From: Corynebacterium testudinoris
GTDB lineage: Bacteria > Actinomycetota > Actinomycetes > Mycobacteriales > Mycobacteriaceae
NCBI RefSeq assembly: GCF_001021045.1
Contig: NZ_CP011545.1
Span: forward strand, 2,232,001 to 2,296,000
Length of the DNA: 64,000 bases
Direction: 5' to 3'
The position numbers and the translations under genes are program-made. Position 1 is the first letter of the stretch, and each line of letters opens with the position of its first letter. Below are positions 36,326-50,752 of the stretch, in pieces. A model generated the notes under the pieces. That model had not been told where the DNA came from and ran no database searches. It saw nothing but the letters and a program-made list of their open reading frames with translations.

Positions 36326-37744
36326 ATGGAATCTTTGCAGAATCTCCTCGACACCCTGGGCGGAATCGTCTGGGGTCCTTTCTTCCTCATCCCTCTCCTG
36401 CTGGGCACGGGTCTTTACCTCACCATTCGCCTCGGCGGGATTCAGTTCTTCACCCTGGGTCGCGCGCTGCGCCACGGGCTCATTGATAGATCTGATGAGG
36501 GCGGAAAGGGAGATATCTCCAACTACCAGGCCCTCACCACGGCACTGGCCGCCACGGTCGGCGTGGGCAACATCGTCGGCGTGGCCACGGCGATCTCCGT
36601 CGGCGGCCCGGGCGCACTGTTTTGGATCTGGGTCACCGGCCTTGTCGGCATGGCATCGAAGTACACCGAGGCGTTCCTCGGCGTGCGCTTCCGCACCACG
36701 GACGCCAAGGGCGAGCAGTCCGGCGGCCCGCAGTACTACCTCAAGCGCGGCATCCAGGGCCCCGTGGGCAAGGTCCTCGCCTTCTCCTTCGCGGTGTTCG
36801 CCGTCATCGCTTCCTTCGGCATCGGTAACCTCACCCAGGCCAACGCCGTCTCTGCGAACTTGGAGCGAACCTTCGGCCTCGACACGTACGCCTCCGGCGT
36901 CATCATCTTCGTTCTGCTCGGCGCCGTCCTCCTCGGCGGCATTCAGGCCATCGGCCGCGTCACCGCTGCCTTCGTGCCCATGATGATCATCATCTACATC
37001 CTCGGCGGCATCACCGTCCTCGTGCTGGAGGCCGGCCAGATCCCCGCCGCCATCGGCCTCATCTTCACCGACGCCTTCACCGGCACCGCCGCCACGGGTG
37101 GCTTCGTCGGCGCCGGCATCATGTTGGCCATCCAGTTCGGTGTCGCCCGCGGCATCTTCTCCAACGAGTCCGGCATGGGCTCCGCCGCCATCGCCGCCGC
37201 CGCCGCCAAAACCTCCCACCCGGTGCGTCAGGGCCTGGTCTCGATGACGCAGACCTTCATTGACACCCTCATCGTGGTCACCATCACCGGCCTGGTCATC
37301 GTCACCTCGGGTGTGTGGGACCAGGGCCGCGCCACCGCCGGCACCATGACCGCCGAGGCCTTCTCCACCGTCCTGCCCGGCCAGTGGGGCGGCACGATCG
37401 TCTCCCTGTCCATCATCTTCTTCGCCTTCTCCACCATCCTCGGCTGGTCCTACTACGGTGAACGCTCGCTGGAGTCCCTGGTCGGCCGCCGCGGCACGGT
37501 CCCCTACCGCATCATCTTCACCATCATGGCGTTCGTCGGCGCGACGGTGCAGCTCGAGCTCGTCTGGTCCTTCTCCGACCTCGCCAACGGCCTCATGGCG
37601 CTGCCGAACCTCATCGGCCTGCTCGTCCTGTCCGGGCTGGTCGCGCGAGAAACCAGGGCGTACCTCAAATTCGATCCGAAGTTGCGGGCCTCGCCAGAGG
37701 ATGTCGCAGCGTTCCTCCGCGCCCAGGGCAGCGACTGGAAGTAA
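36326..37744 (+). CDS. Sodium:alanine (AGCS) symporter
   Basis: A 472-residue transporter with about eleven membrane helices. ALAATVGVGNIVGVATAISVGGPGALFWIWV and GIFSNESGMGSA are AGCS signatures; the substrate is alanine or glycine in characterised members. TACTTT at 36314-36319 ends six bases before the ATG at 36326, so a leaderless transcript is likely. Two CrcB genes follow after ten bases. A 554-residue frame on the other strand is a shadow. Confidence 0.93.
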   Translation: MESLQNLLDTLGGIVWGPFFLIPLLLGTGLYLTIRLGGIQFFTLGRALRHGLIDRSDEGGKGDISNYQALTTALAATVGVGNIVGVATAISVGGPGALFWIWVTGLVGMASKYTEAFLGVRFRTTDAKGEQSGGPQYYLKRGIQGPVGKVLAFSFAVFAVIASFGIGNLTQANAVSANLERTFGLDTYASGVIIFVLLGAVLLGGIQAIGRVTAAFVPMMIIIYILGGITVLVLEAGQIPAAIGLIFTDAFTGTAATGGFVGAGIMLAIQFGVARGIFSNESGMGSAAIAAAAAKTSHPVRQGLVSMTQTFIDTLIVVTITGLVIVTSGVWDQGRATAGTMTAEAFSTVLPGQWGGTIVSLSIIFFAFSTILGWSYYGERSLESLVGRRGTVPYRIIFTIMAFVGATVQLELVWSFSDLANGLMALPNLIGLLVLSGLVARETRAYLKFDPKLRASPEDVAAFLRAQGSDWK

Positions 37745-37754
37745 CCTGTGACAG

Positions 37755-38057
37755 GTGATCCCTGAACCGCTCGCCGTGGGAATCGGCGCCGCCCTCGGCG
37801 CCCTCCTCCGCTTCGCTGCCCAGGGAATCCTTGGAGCCGGGATGTGGCCGCTACTCGCGGTCAATCTCCTCGGCTCCTTTCTCATGGGTCGCCTCCGCCC
37901 GGGGCCCTTCTGGGGCACCGGGGTGTTGGGCGGTTTCACCAGCTTTTCGACGTTCGCGTCACTCACCCTCGCCCCCTCCCTCACCGTCGGCGCGGCCTAC
38001 GCCGCGCTCACCTTGATCGGGTGCGTCGGCGCGTGGCTGCTCGGGGACCTGCTATGA
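37755..38057 (+). CDS. crcB: CrcB/Fluc fluoride channel subunit 1
   Basis: A 100-residue membrane protein with four helices and the GGFTSFSTF motif of Fluc channels. GTG start at 37755. It overlaps the second CrcB gene by ATGA; paired genes of this family are known to form heterodimeric fluoride channels in Gram-positive bacteria. No fluoride riboswitch fits in the 10 bases upstream. Confidence 0.9.
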   Translation: MIPEPLAVGIGAALGALLRFAAQGILGAGMWPLLAVNLLGSFLMGRLRPGPFWGTGVLGGFTSFSTFASLTLAPSLTVGAAYAALTLIGCVGAWLLGDLL

Positions 38058-38380
38058 GCACCGCGGTGGCACTCGTCGCCGTCGGCGGCTTCCTCGGGGG
38101 ACTTGGGCGCTGGGTGTTGTCTCGGTGGCCCGGCGGGCTCGCCGGGACCTGGACGGCGAACGTGCTCGCCTGCGTGGTGGTAGGCGCGGTCGTCGCCAAG
38201 CACGATGCCCACGCCCTGCTGTGGGGAACCGGCTTCGCCGGGGCACTGTCCACCTGGTCCACCCTCGCGCGGGAACTGGGTGAGCTCATGACAAAGCGCC
38301 ACTGGCGCACAATGGTGATGTACGCAGCAGCGACGCTGAGTGCCGGTCTCACCGGCGTATGGCTGGGATCCCTAGTCTGA
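38054..38380 (+). CDS. crcB: CrcB/Fluc fluoride channel subunit 2
   Basis: A 108-residue partner with four helices; GGFLGGLGRW at the N-terminus and GFAGALSTWSTLA in the middle match CrcB. Coupled to subunit 1. Its stop overlaps the convergent FtsX-type gene by nine bases. Confidence 0.9.
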   Translation: MSTAVALVAVGGFLGGLGRWVLSRWPGGLAGTWTANVLACVVVGAVVAKHDAHALLWGTGFAGALSTWSTLARELGELMTKRHWRTMVMYAAATLSAGLTGVWLGSLV

Positions 38381-40942
38381 GATCGCATCCAGCGGCGGAG
38401 TTTTCGCCGCCCGATTCGCCGGCCACACCGCGGCGAAAATACCCACGATGGCGGAACCGCCGAGCATCCACGCAACCATGTTGTACGGGACGGAAATAAC
38501 ATCCAGCCCCTCGTCCGAGAGGACCTTGAGGAAGGCCCAACCCAGACCCAGGCCGATGAGCACGCCCATCACCGCACCGAACACGGCGATCTGCACCGCC
38601 TCGAGGGTGATCATGGTGCGCACCTGACGGCGCTGCGAACCCACCGCGCGGAGCATGCCAATTTCTTGACGACGCTCAATCACACCCAACGTCAGCGTAT
38701 TCACAATGCCAAGGATCGCGATGATCACCGCGAGCGCCAGCAACCCGTAGAGGATATTGAGCATCTGATCAATGGACTGACCAGCCTGGCTCGCCATCTC
38801 CTGCGCGCTGAGCACCTGCATGACGATGAAGCCCTTGACGGCCTCCTCCAAATTCGTGCGCAGCTGCGCATCATCAACAGAGCCGTCGCCGTTGACGCCG
38901 ACCATCTGCACGCTGATCGCCGCCTGGGGCACAATCTCCTTCGCCAGGTCAGTCGAGATCGCCATGTTGGAGATCACGTTGTTCGGCTCGAAAATGCCGA
39001 TGACCTTCGCCTCGACGGTGTTGGCAGAAATATCCGGCGAGCTGAGCTGCAGCGTATCGCCGACCTTCCAACCCTGCCTATCCGCGAAGTCCGTCGTGGC
39101 GATGATGCCAGGGTTGTCCTTGAGGTTGACGTTGCCCTCGCGCATCTCCGCGTGCGCCATGTCCTCCAAGTTGCCATCGAGCAGGAAGGTCTGGAACTGC
39201 GGGCCAAAGCCCATAGAGAACCCCGTCTCACCGGCCTTAATCGGCGCCATGGACATGGTCACCACCTCGCCGACCCCGGCGGTATCGCGCACCGCATCGG
39301 GCACCGCCGCCGGAACCGGGAAGCTACCATTCGTCGGGCCCTGCAGGACGTAATCGGCGGTGACGTTGTTCTCCACGACATCGGAAATCGACGTCTTCAT
39401 CGTGTCGCCCAGCATGCCGATCGCCGTCACCAGCGCCACACCCAGCGTCAAGGCGAAAGCAGTGGTCGCGGTACGCCGCGGATTGCGGCGAGATTTCGTC
39501 GACGCAAGCTTGCCGACGGCCCCGAACGGCACACCGATCACCCGCCCCAGCGTGGGCACGATCGGCAAAGAAAACGCCGGACCGGCGAAGAAGAAACCAA
39601 CGATCACGCCGAATGCGCCAATACCAACGAGAATCGCGCGCGTCGACGTCGACGAATCTCCCAGGAGGACGCCAGCCAGAGCCGCAACAGCGCCGAGCAG
39701 GATGAGCACTACACCCACGATGGTGCGTGCCGTGAGCGACTGATCACTCGACGCCTCCGTCGACCGCATCGCCTCCACCGGACGGATCGAGCCCGCCCGA
39801 CGGGCAGGCATCCACGCCGAAATGATGGTGACGATGGTGCCAAGCACGACCGGAACGGCCACCGACGACATCGATAAGCCCAAACCCGAATCCGGCATCG
39901 GCATGCCACGAGACGACATAATCGCCTTGATCACCGCGACTAGACCCATGCCAGCGACGACACCCAACGCCGAACCCACGACACCGACAACGCCGGCCTC
40001 GAAGACCACCGAACGCGTGATCTGCTGACGCGCCGCACCCAACGCCCGCAGCAACGCGAACTCCTTAGTCCGCTGCGCCACGATCATCGAGAACGTATTA
40101 GCAATGAGGAACGTGCCAACAAGCAGCGCCACCAAACCAAAGGCCACGAGGAAGTAATTCACGAAGGACAGTGCCCTCGTCATCGCCTCCGACATATCGT
40201 CTGCGAGTTTCTGCCCCGTCTCGACCGTGACATCCGGGTACGTGGCCGTCAGATGATCCACCAGCTCCGTATCCGACGTGCCATCTGCCGCCGAAAGAAC
40301 CACACGGTTGACCGTCCCATCCTCCGTGAAGCGATCCAGGTAAGCACCCTGCGCCATGAAAGCCTGCAGAGACGTCCCCTGATCCAGCTCCGCGGTATAG
40401 AAACCCGACACCGTCATCTCATGGCGGGCCTGCGGGTCCACCACCAACAAACTATCGCCGAGGTTGATCCCATAACGCTCGGCGCTCGCCTTACTGAGGA
40501 CGATCTCATTGTCCCCCGCCGGCTGCTCACCATCGGTCATGGTCAGCGTCTCACCGACCCGCTCATTCTCCGGGTACCAGATCGACAGACTCGACGTACC
40601 GCCACCCGTCTGAATAGCAGTCTCATCCGCCCGTGCCATCACCACCGTGGTGCTAGCAATAGCGTTAGCATTCTTGACCATCGGGTCTTGCGCGATCTCG
40701 TCCCGCAACTGAGCCGAGATCCCATTCATGCCCTCGCCGGGCTGAACAACAGCATCCACACCCTCGTACGCACTGCTGACCGCCGTTTTAAAGGTCGTCG
40801 ACAGCGAATTCGTGAACATAAACGCACCCGAAATAAACGCCGTACCCAACACCACGGCCAACACCGTCAGTGCCAGACGCAATTTATGGGAAGCAATATT
40901 GCGCAGGCTCACCCTGCGCATAGTGGAATTCTTGGAAGCCAT
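38372..40942 (-). CDS. ABC transporter permease, FtsX/MacB/LolE type (two FtsX domains)
   Basis: An 856-residue permease. N-terminal helix LRLALTVLAVVLGTAFISGAFMFTNSL, external domain, three helices with FALLRALGAARQQITRSVVFEAG; then a repeat of the pattern with a second FtsX domain and GMLRAVGSQRRQVRTMITLEAVQ. Exports a lipid, lipoprotein or peptide; substrate unknown. Its ATPase lies 12 bases upstream. Confidence 0.93.
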   Translation of the reverse strand: MASKNSTMRRVSLRNIASHKLRLALTVLAVVLGTAFISGAFMFTNSLSTTFKTAVSSAYEGVDAVVQPGEGMNGISAQLRDEIAQDPMVKNANAIASTTVVMARADETAIQTGGGTSSLSIWYPENERVGETLTMTDGEQPAGDNEIVLSKASAERYGINLGDSLLVVDPQARHEMTVSGFYTAELDQGTSLQAFMAQGAYLDRFTEDGTVNRVVLSAADGTSDTELVDHLTATYPDVTVETGQKLADDMSEAMTRALSFVNYFLVAFGLVALLVGTFLIANTFSMIVAQRTKEFALLRALGAARQQITRSVVFEAGVVGVVGSALGVVAGMGLVAVIKAIMSSRGMPMPDSGLGLSMSSVAVPVVLGTIVTIISAWMPARRAGSIRPVEAMRSTEASSDQSLTARTIVGVVLILLGAVAALAGVLLGDSSTSTRAILVGIGAFGVIVGFFFAGPAFSLPIVPTLGRVIGVPFGAVGKLASTKSRRNPRRTATTAFALTLGVALVTAIGMLGDTMKTSISDVVENNVTADYVLQGPTNGSFPVPAAVPDAVRDTAGVGEVVTMSMAPIKAGETGFSMGFGPQFQTFLLDGNLEDMAHAEMREGNVNLKDNPGIIATTDFADRQGWKVGDTLQLSSPDISANTVEAKVIGIFEPNNVISNMAISTDLAKEIVPQAAISVQMVGVNGDGSVDDAQLRTNLEEAVKGFIVMQVLSAQEMASQAGQSIDQMLNILYGLLALAVIIAILGIVNTLTLGVIERRQEIGMLRAVGSQRRQVRTMITLEAVQIAVFGAVMGVLIGLGLGWAFLKVLSDEGLDVISVPYNMVAWMLGGSAIVGIFAAVWPANRAAKTPPLDAISD

Positions 40943-40954
40943 AAAAACAGCCGC

Positions 40955-41830
40955 CTAGCTTTCGATGCCGGCCATGTAGGCCAGGATCTCATCGATCGCC
41001 GGATTGTGCAGCTCCTTGACAAGACGACCATCCGCCAAGAACACCACCCGATCTGCATAGGATGCAGCCTTCGCATCATGCGTCACGATAACCACCGTCT
41101 GATCATCCTGATCCACAGCCGTCCGCAAAATGTCCAACACTTCGCGCGAAGAATTCGAATCCAGGTTGCCCGTCGGCTCATCACCAAAAATGATCTCCGG
41201 ACGAGACACCAGGGCCCGCGCACACGCCACGCGCTGCTGCTGGCCACCCGACAACTCCGCCGGACGGTGCGTCAACCGATCAGCCAACCCCAGGCGACCC
41301 GTGATCTCATCGAACCACTCCTGATCAACCTGACGACCAGCAATATCCGACGGCAACGTAATATTCTCCGCCGCCGTCAACGTCGGAACCAAGTTAAACG
41401 ACTGGAAAATGAAGCCCAAGCGGTCACGCCGCAACGCCGTCATCTCCTTGTCCCGAAGCTGAGACAAATCCGTATCACCGATGAACGCCGAACCACCCGA
41501 CGCCGAGTCCAACCCAGCCATGCAGTGCATCAGCGTCGACTTACCCGAGCCCGACGGGCCCATGATCGCCGTGAACTGATTCTTCACAAACGACACGTCC
41601 ACGTGATCCAACGCAGTCACACTGGTCTCGTCCTTGCCGTACTGCTTAAACAGGCCCACCGCACGGGCCGCAGCCGGAGGGACTTCGCACTCTCCATCGT
41701 TGGGAAGCTCGTCCTTGTAGTGACGGGGGGCGTTGCTGGTGTCGCTGGTATCGCTCGTCTCGCGTGCCTCGCTTGTCTCGGAGCCCACCTCCTGGGGGAT
41801 CTCCTGCTCCGGGGTGTTCTGATCAGTCAT
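40955..41830 (-). CDS. ABC transporter ATP-binding protein, LolD/MacB type
   Basis: A 291-residue ATPase. The first 50 residues are an acidic low-complexity extension (QEVGSETSEARETSDTSD). Then Walker A GPSGSGKST near 94, [15 protein letters not shown] and IIFGDEPTGNLDS. Partner of the permease at 38372. The extension is unusual for the family and has no known role. Confidence 0.92.
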   Translation of the reverse strand: MTDQNTPEQEIPQEVGSETSEARETSDTSDTSNAPRHYKDELPNDGECEVPPAAARAVGLFKQYGKDETSVTALDHVDVSFVKNQFTAIMGPSGSGKSTLMHCMAGLDSASGGSAFIGDTDLSQLRDKEMTALRRDRLGFIFQSFNLVPTLTAAENITLPSDIAGRQVDQEWFDEITGRLGLADRLTHRPAELSGGQQQRVACARALVSRPEIIFGDEPTGNLDSNSSREVLDILRTAVDQDDQTVVIVTHDAKAASYADRVVFLADGRLVKELHNPAIDEILAYMAGIES

Positions 41831-42217
41831 CGTGAGTTCTGCTCCTCAAAGCAATAGGTCATACACATGTGCATATTGTTCTCGCGCGTGAATCTAGCCC
41901 AGACGGGATTCAACACTCCATCAAATCTACTGGAGGACGCCAAAGAGCCACATCAGGGAACTCCCCCATCTTTCCTTCTCGGCGCCTCGATGTCACGTTG
42001 AGCCGACTCCGAGGGGCTCGACGGCCAGGTGGTAGTTGTCCCCCAAACCGCACGACGGGGCTATTGGCCGCTCGCCCTCTGTTGGCGTGATACCACGGCC
42101 AGGGAAGGGTTCTTTCGCCCGCCCGAACGCCGAGCTGCGTAGCTTCACTGCTCACACGCGCCTATTCCCCACCATGACCTAGAACCACCCACCTCCGTTT
42201 TGGTGTGGGCATGCCAA
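41831..42217. other. Intergenic gap upstream of the ABC pair
   Basis: About 390 bases between the ABC ATPase and the rRNA terminator. Two short frames (73 and 81 codons) are not convincing. I see a CACATGTG palindrome near 41863-41870, possibly part of the ABC promoter, and nothing else. Confidence 0.5.
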
Positions 42218-42266
42218 AGAGGGGGTCCCGTAGCTCCGATATCCTCGGCGCTACGAAACCCCCTCT
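42218..42266 (-). terminator. Terminator of the rRNA operon
   Basis: A long imperfect hairpin: AGAGGGGGT..CGTAGC pairs with GCTACG..ACCCCCTCT. On the minus strand it comes 30 bases past the 5S gene and ends in CTCTTTGG. Confidence 0.8.
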
Positions 42267-42296
42267 AGGGTCTAGCTCACTATTGTTAAGTTTTTA

Positions 42297-42417
42297 GTGT
42301 CGGCGGTAACCTACTCTCCCACACCCTCCCAGGTGCAGTACCATCAGCGCAACCAGGCTTAGCTTCCGGGTTCGGAAAGGGACCGGGCGTTTCCCTGCTG
42401 CCATCAACCACCGACAC
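42297..42417 (-). rRNA. rrf: 5S ribosomal RNA
   Basis: About 119-121 bases. The ends GTGTCGGTGG and CCGCCGACAC pair, and conserved 5S segments (CCCGGTCCCTTTCCGAACCC, GGGAGAGTAGG) are present. Ends are accurate to a few bases. Confidence 0.95.
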
Positions 42418-42603
42418 ACCCACCAGAACAACACCCACCACCGAGGGTGGACGTGTTTCGTTCTGTGACACGAGTGTGCTGTGTCAGACACTGCATAATG
42501 GACGCGAACCACCAACCACCCCAACAAGGGCAATCAGATGATCTCATTTTTTTTGTTACGTTGCGTAAAAAACACCCACCAACCACCACAGCAGTCAAAT
42601 GTG

Positions 42604-47694
<5,091 letters not shown>

Positions 47695-48319
47695 AAAATT
47701 TCAGAAGAAACAATTCAAGGCAGAGCCCAAATTCCCAACCAAAAAACAAACAACCAACGATTCAAAAATAAATCATCAACTGCTCACACCCACCCCCACA
47801 CCCGACGGGGCAAAACAAGAGGTGGGCTTAAAAAAATATACGACAACGATTCACATCACTGCACGCACCGGACACACTCACCACCCACACACCCCCACCA
47901 CACAGGCAAGAGTCATGCACATGGCGCGTTATTTACCGTGGCACCCGATCCAAAAAAAGGTACCACCCGGCACACACCAACCACACCCACCAACAACACG
48001 CCGGCAGGCACAGCTGGCCAACAGCACAATCATCATCACAAACAAAAGTACATTGGCACACTATTGAGTTCTCACACAACATCACCACACCCCTACACAC
48101 CACCTACCACCACAGGGGGTAGACAATATGAGCAGATGAGCTAGTGAAGATATTTGGTCAGGGCCTGTTTTCCTCTCGCCGGCACGCAATCCAGACTCTC
48201 TTCTCAAGTGTCTGTCTGCGGGGCGCTGTCGGTCGCGCTGACCTGATTAAAGTTACACACCCACACAGACCAACACAACTTCCCAGGTCACGCCACAAAA
48301 ATCGCAGGCTCAATGAGGG
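47695..48319 (-). promoter_or_regulatory. rRNA operon leader and promoter region
   Basis: About 625 bases between murA and 16S. A boxA-like antitermination site (GTGTGAGAACTCAATAGTG, minus strand) lies at about 48055-48080, nearly identical to the one in the 16S-23S spacer. Core promoters must lie between it and 48319, but I could not fix -35/-10 pairs with confidence. No gene is seen. Confidence 0.6.
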
Positions 48320-49573
48320 CTAGAAAGCACGCTCAATGTTCGCCCCGAGCTGCTGCAGCTGCTCGACAAATTTCGGGTATCCGCGATCGATGTGGAAGAC
48401 ATCGTGGACGGTGGTCACGCCGTCGGCTACCAGGGCCGCCAGCACGAGGCCAGCCCCAGCTCGGATGTCGGAGCTCCACACCTCAGTGGAGGAGAGCTGA
48501 TCAATGCCGTGCAGGACAACGTGGTGGCCGTCGACTGTGGCGTTCGCCCCGAGGCGTGCCATTTCGTCGACAAAGCGGAAGCGAGACTCGAAGACGTTCT
48601 CGGTGATGACGCTCATGCCGTTGGCAATGGAGGAGATGCCGATGGCCATGGGCTGCAGGTCGGTGGGGAAACCGGGGAAGGGCAGGGTCTGGTAGTCGAC
48701 GGCATCGGGGCGTCGATTCATGCGAACCCGGAATCCGTTCTCGAAGGTCTCCACGTCCGCGCCAGCCACCTTGAGCTTCGACAGCGCGAGGTGCAGGTGG
48801 CGGGGGGCGATGCCACCGACGGTGATATCGCCTTGAGTCATGGCGGCGGCGTAGGCCCACGTGCCTGCGACGATCCGGTCGCCCACGACGGCATGTTCGG
48901 TGGGGTGCAGTTTCTCCACGCCGTCGATAGTGATGGTGGAGGTGCCCGCACCCTCGACGATGGCGCCCATGGAGTTGAGCATCTCGCAGAGGTCGACGAT
49001 TTCGGGTTCGCGGGCGGCGTTGTCCAGGACGGTTCGTCCCTCGGCGAGCACGGCAGCCGTCAAGATGTTCTCGGTAGCTCCCACCGAGGGGAAGTCGAGG
49101 GAGATGTGCGCCCCGCGCAGCTGCTCCACTTCGGCGACGACGGCGCCGTGAGAGATCCGTGTGGTGGCGCCGAGCTTTTCCAGTCCGGACTGATGCATGT
49201 CGAGGGGGCGGGAGCCGATCGCGTCGCCTCCCGGCAGGGCCACCACTGCCCGGCCGCAGCGGGCGGTCAGCGGCCCGAGGACACACACGGAGGCACGGAA
49301 CTGACGGACGGCATCGAAGTCAGCGTCGGGAGTCAGGTGTGCAGGTGTGGTGATGCGGACAACGTCCGCATCGATGGACACGGTGCAACCGAGACCTTCG
49401 AGGACATCCTTCATCAGTGGGACGTCGAGAATTTCTGGACAATTTGTCAACGTCGAGGTGCCCTCGGCGAGCAAGGCCGCCGCCATGAGTTTGAGCACGC
49501 TATTTTTCGCGCCGCTGACTTTCACGGCGCCCTGCAGGCGGGCGCCTCCGCTGACTAGAAATCGTTCCTTCAC
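48320..49573 (-). CDS. murA: UDP-N-acetylglucosamine 1-carboxyvinyltransferase
   Basis: First committed step of peptidoglycan synthesis: transfers enolpyruvate from PEP to UDP-GlcNAc. It has 417 residues, with K24 in VSGAKN. The catalytic-loop residue is Asp117 ([13 protein letters not shown]) where most bacteria have Cys; in mycobacteria the same Asp gives natural fosfomycin resistance. The gene lies just upstream of the rRNA operon on the same strand. Confidence 0.96.
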   Translation of the reverse strand: MKERFLVSGGARLQGAVKVSGAKNSVLKLMAAALLAEGTSTLTNCPEILDVPLMKDVLEGLGCTVSIDADVVRITTPAHLTPDADFDAVRQFRASVCVLGPLTARCGRAVVALPGGDAIGSRPLDMHQSGLEKLGATTRISHGAVVAEVEQLRGAHISLDFPSVGATENILTAAVLAEGRTVLDNAAREPEIVDLCEMLNSMGAIVEGAGTSTITIDGVEKLHPTEHAVVGDRIVAGTWAYAAAMTQGDITVGGIAPRHLHLALSKLKVAGADVETFENGFRVRMNRRPDAVDYQTLPFPGFPTDLQPMAIGISSIANGMSVITENVFESRFRFVDEMARLGANATVDGHHVVLHGIDQLSSTEVWSSDIRAGAGLVLAALVADGVTTVHDVFHIDRGYPKFVEQLQQLGANIERAF

Positions 49574-49602
49574 GGTTCCCGAGCGTAGCCGAGTCGCCAG
49601 CG

Positions 49603-50445
49603 TTAAGGCAGGGCCCCAATGCGCCGGGCGGCGTTCACTGCCTCGTAGCGGGTGTGTGCGCCGAGTTTGCGCATCACGGAGCGCAGGTAGGACTTGACCG
49701 TTTCGGCGCCGATGCCCATTTCCTCAGCGGCCTCGACGTTCGTGTGCCCGAGCGCCACGCAGGAGAGAACATCAAGTTCACGAGCGGAGAGCTTGGTGGA
49801 CTGCTTAACGCGGACGGGGCTGACCATCTGGTCGCAGAGCTGCTCCAATTCGCGGCGAAGGAGATCATCTTCCACGCGATTGGCCAGCATGCGCAGCTTG
49901 GAGTGGGTGGAGCGAACCTGCTCCCATTCGGCGCCGTTCATGACGCGACCTGCCTTGGAGGAGCCCACCTTGCCGCCATCGAATCGTCGTAAAGCAGAGT
50001 TGACTGCCAGTTCCTGCTCGAGGGTGCGGGCGGTCATGGTGACTTCTTCTATGACCTTGTCGCCGAGCCGCACCGGCGAATGGACGCCGACGTAGAGGAC
50101 GCCGCGGATCTCACGCTTGACTATCACCGGAACCGCGACGATCGAGTGCAGGCCTTCATCTTGGATGGCGCGGTCATTCTCGTGGGAGATGATGTTGGCC
50201 CGCGTGTAGTCGGAGACGCCGACGGGCCGACGAGTGCTCACGACGCGACCGCCCACACCGGTGCCGGAATCAATGATGAGGTTTTGCAGCGCCGGGGTGC
50301 GCAGGCCGACCCAGTGGGTGATTTGTAAGCGGTTGTCCGGCAACAGTGAGGCGTACATGGTCACCGGAATTCCGGTGGCGGTTTTGAGAGACGTCAGTGC
50401 GGCGCGGACCGCTTCGTCATCATCTTTGAGTCGCTGTGCATCCAT
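49603..50445 (-). CDS. ramA: LuxR-type global regulator RamA
   Basis: A 280-residue regulator: GAF-like N-terminal region ([21 protein letters not shown] ... [28 protein letters not shown]) and C-terminal LuxR HTH ([40 protein letters not shown]). The sequence is close to C. glutamicum RamA throughout. RamA activates acetate-metabolism and other carbon genes and represses itself. AGGAGGG precedes the ATG at 50445; the frame to 50604 is not used. Confidence 0.95.
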   Translation of the reverse strand: MDAQRLKDDDEAVRAALTSLKTATGIPVTMYASLLPDNRLQITHWVGLRTPALQNLIIDSGTGVGGRVVSTRRPVGVSDYTRANIISHENDRAIQDEGLHSIVAVPVIVKREIRGVLYVGVHSPVRLGDKVIEEVTMTARTLEQELAVNSALRRFDGGKVGSSKAGRVMNGAEWEQVRSTHSKLRMLANRVEDDLLRRELEQLCDQMVSPVRVKQSTKLSARELDVLSCVALGHTNVEAAEEMGIGAETVKSYLRSVMRKLGAHTRYEAVNAARRIGALP

Positions 50446-50473
50446 GGGGTTACCCTCCTGCGGGGACACCCGT

Positions 50474-50498
50474 CTAGGTGTACCCGGGGTACACCTAG
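50474..50498. promoter_or_regulatory. 25-bp perfect palindrome in the ramA leader
   Basis: Arms CTAGGTGTACCC and GGGTACACCTAG around a single G, centred at 50486, 41 bases upstream of ramA. It contains CCGGGGT-type runs like those bound by RamA. A TATAAT on the minus strand (50528-50533) would place it in the 5' leader. Confidence 0.65.
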
Positions 50499-50707
50499 CG
50501 GTGGCCACTTTCTGCTTCAATTGGGCATTATAACGCCGCAGCGGGGGTAATTTATAATCACCACTCCCCAGATAGCGCCATTGAATGGACATTTCGAGGT
50601 ACACGGGGCAGGGGTGCAGGCACCGGGACGCCTTTCACCCCCGCTAGCCCGCTAAAACTGTCCGGTCTAAATCCTACATACCGTGCTGTCTAGTTCGATG
50701 GTGTACA

Positions 50708-50721
50708 GTCTAGGTACAGAC
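50708..50721 (+). promoter_or_regulatory. Small palindrome upstream of cysK
   Basis: GTCT-N6-AGAC at 50708-50721, preceded by two further GTCTA words at about 50674 and 50688. It resembles but does not match the McbR half-site arrangement (TAGAC-N6-GTCTA). The rest of 50446-50752 holds the ramA leader and a TATAAT at 50553-50558. Confidence 0.3.
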
Positions 50722-50752
50722 CGAATCCAATGCACTCAAGGAGCACTTCCGC

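Noticed and set aside
37745..37754. Fluoride riboswitch before the crcB genes
   Set aside because: Only ten bases separate the symporter stop from the crcB start, too few for a riboswitch.
36320..37984. 554-residue frame on the minus strand
   Set aside because: Very rich in Asp, Glu and Gly, an artefact of GC-rich codons opposite the AGCS symporter and CrcB.
40253..41857. 534-residue plus-strand frame
   Set aside because: Arg/His-rich shadow of the ABC permease and ATPase genes.
50650..50725. McbR box upstream of cysK
   Set aside because: GTCTA words occur, but the required TAGAC-N6-GTCTA order is absent; kept only as a weak palindrome.
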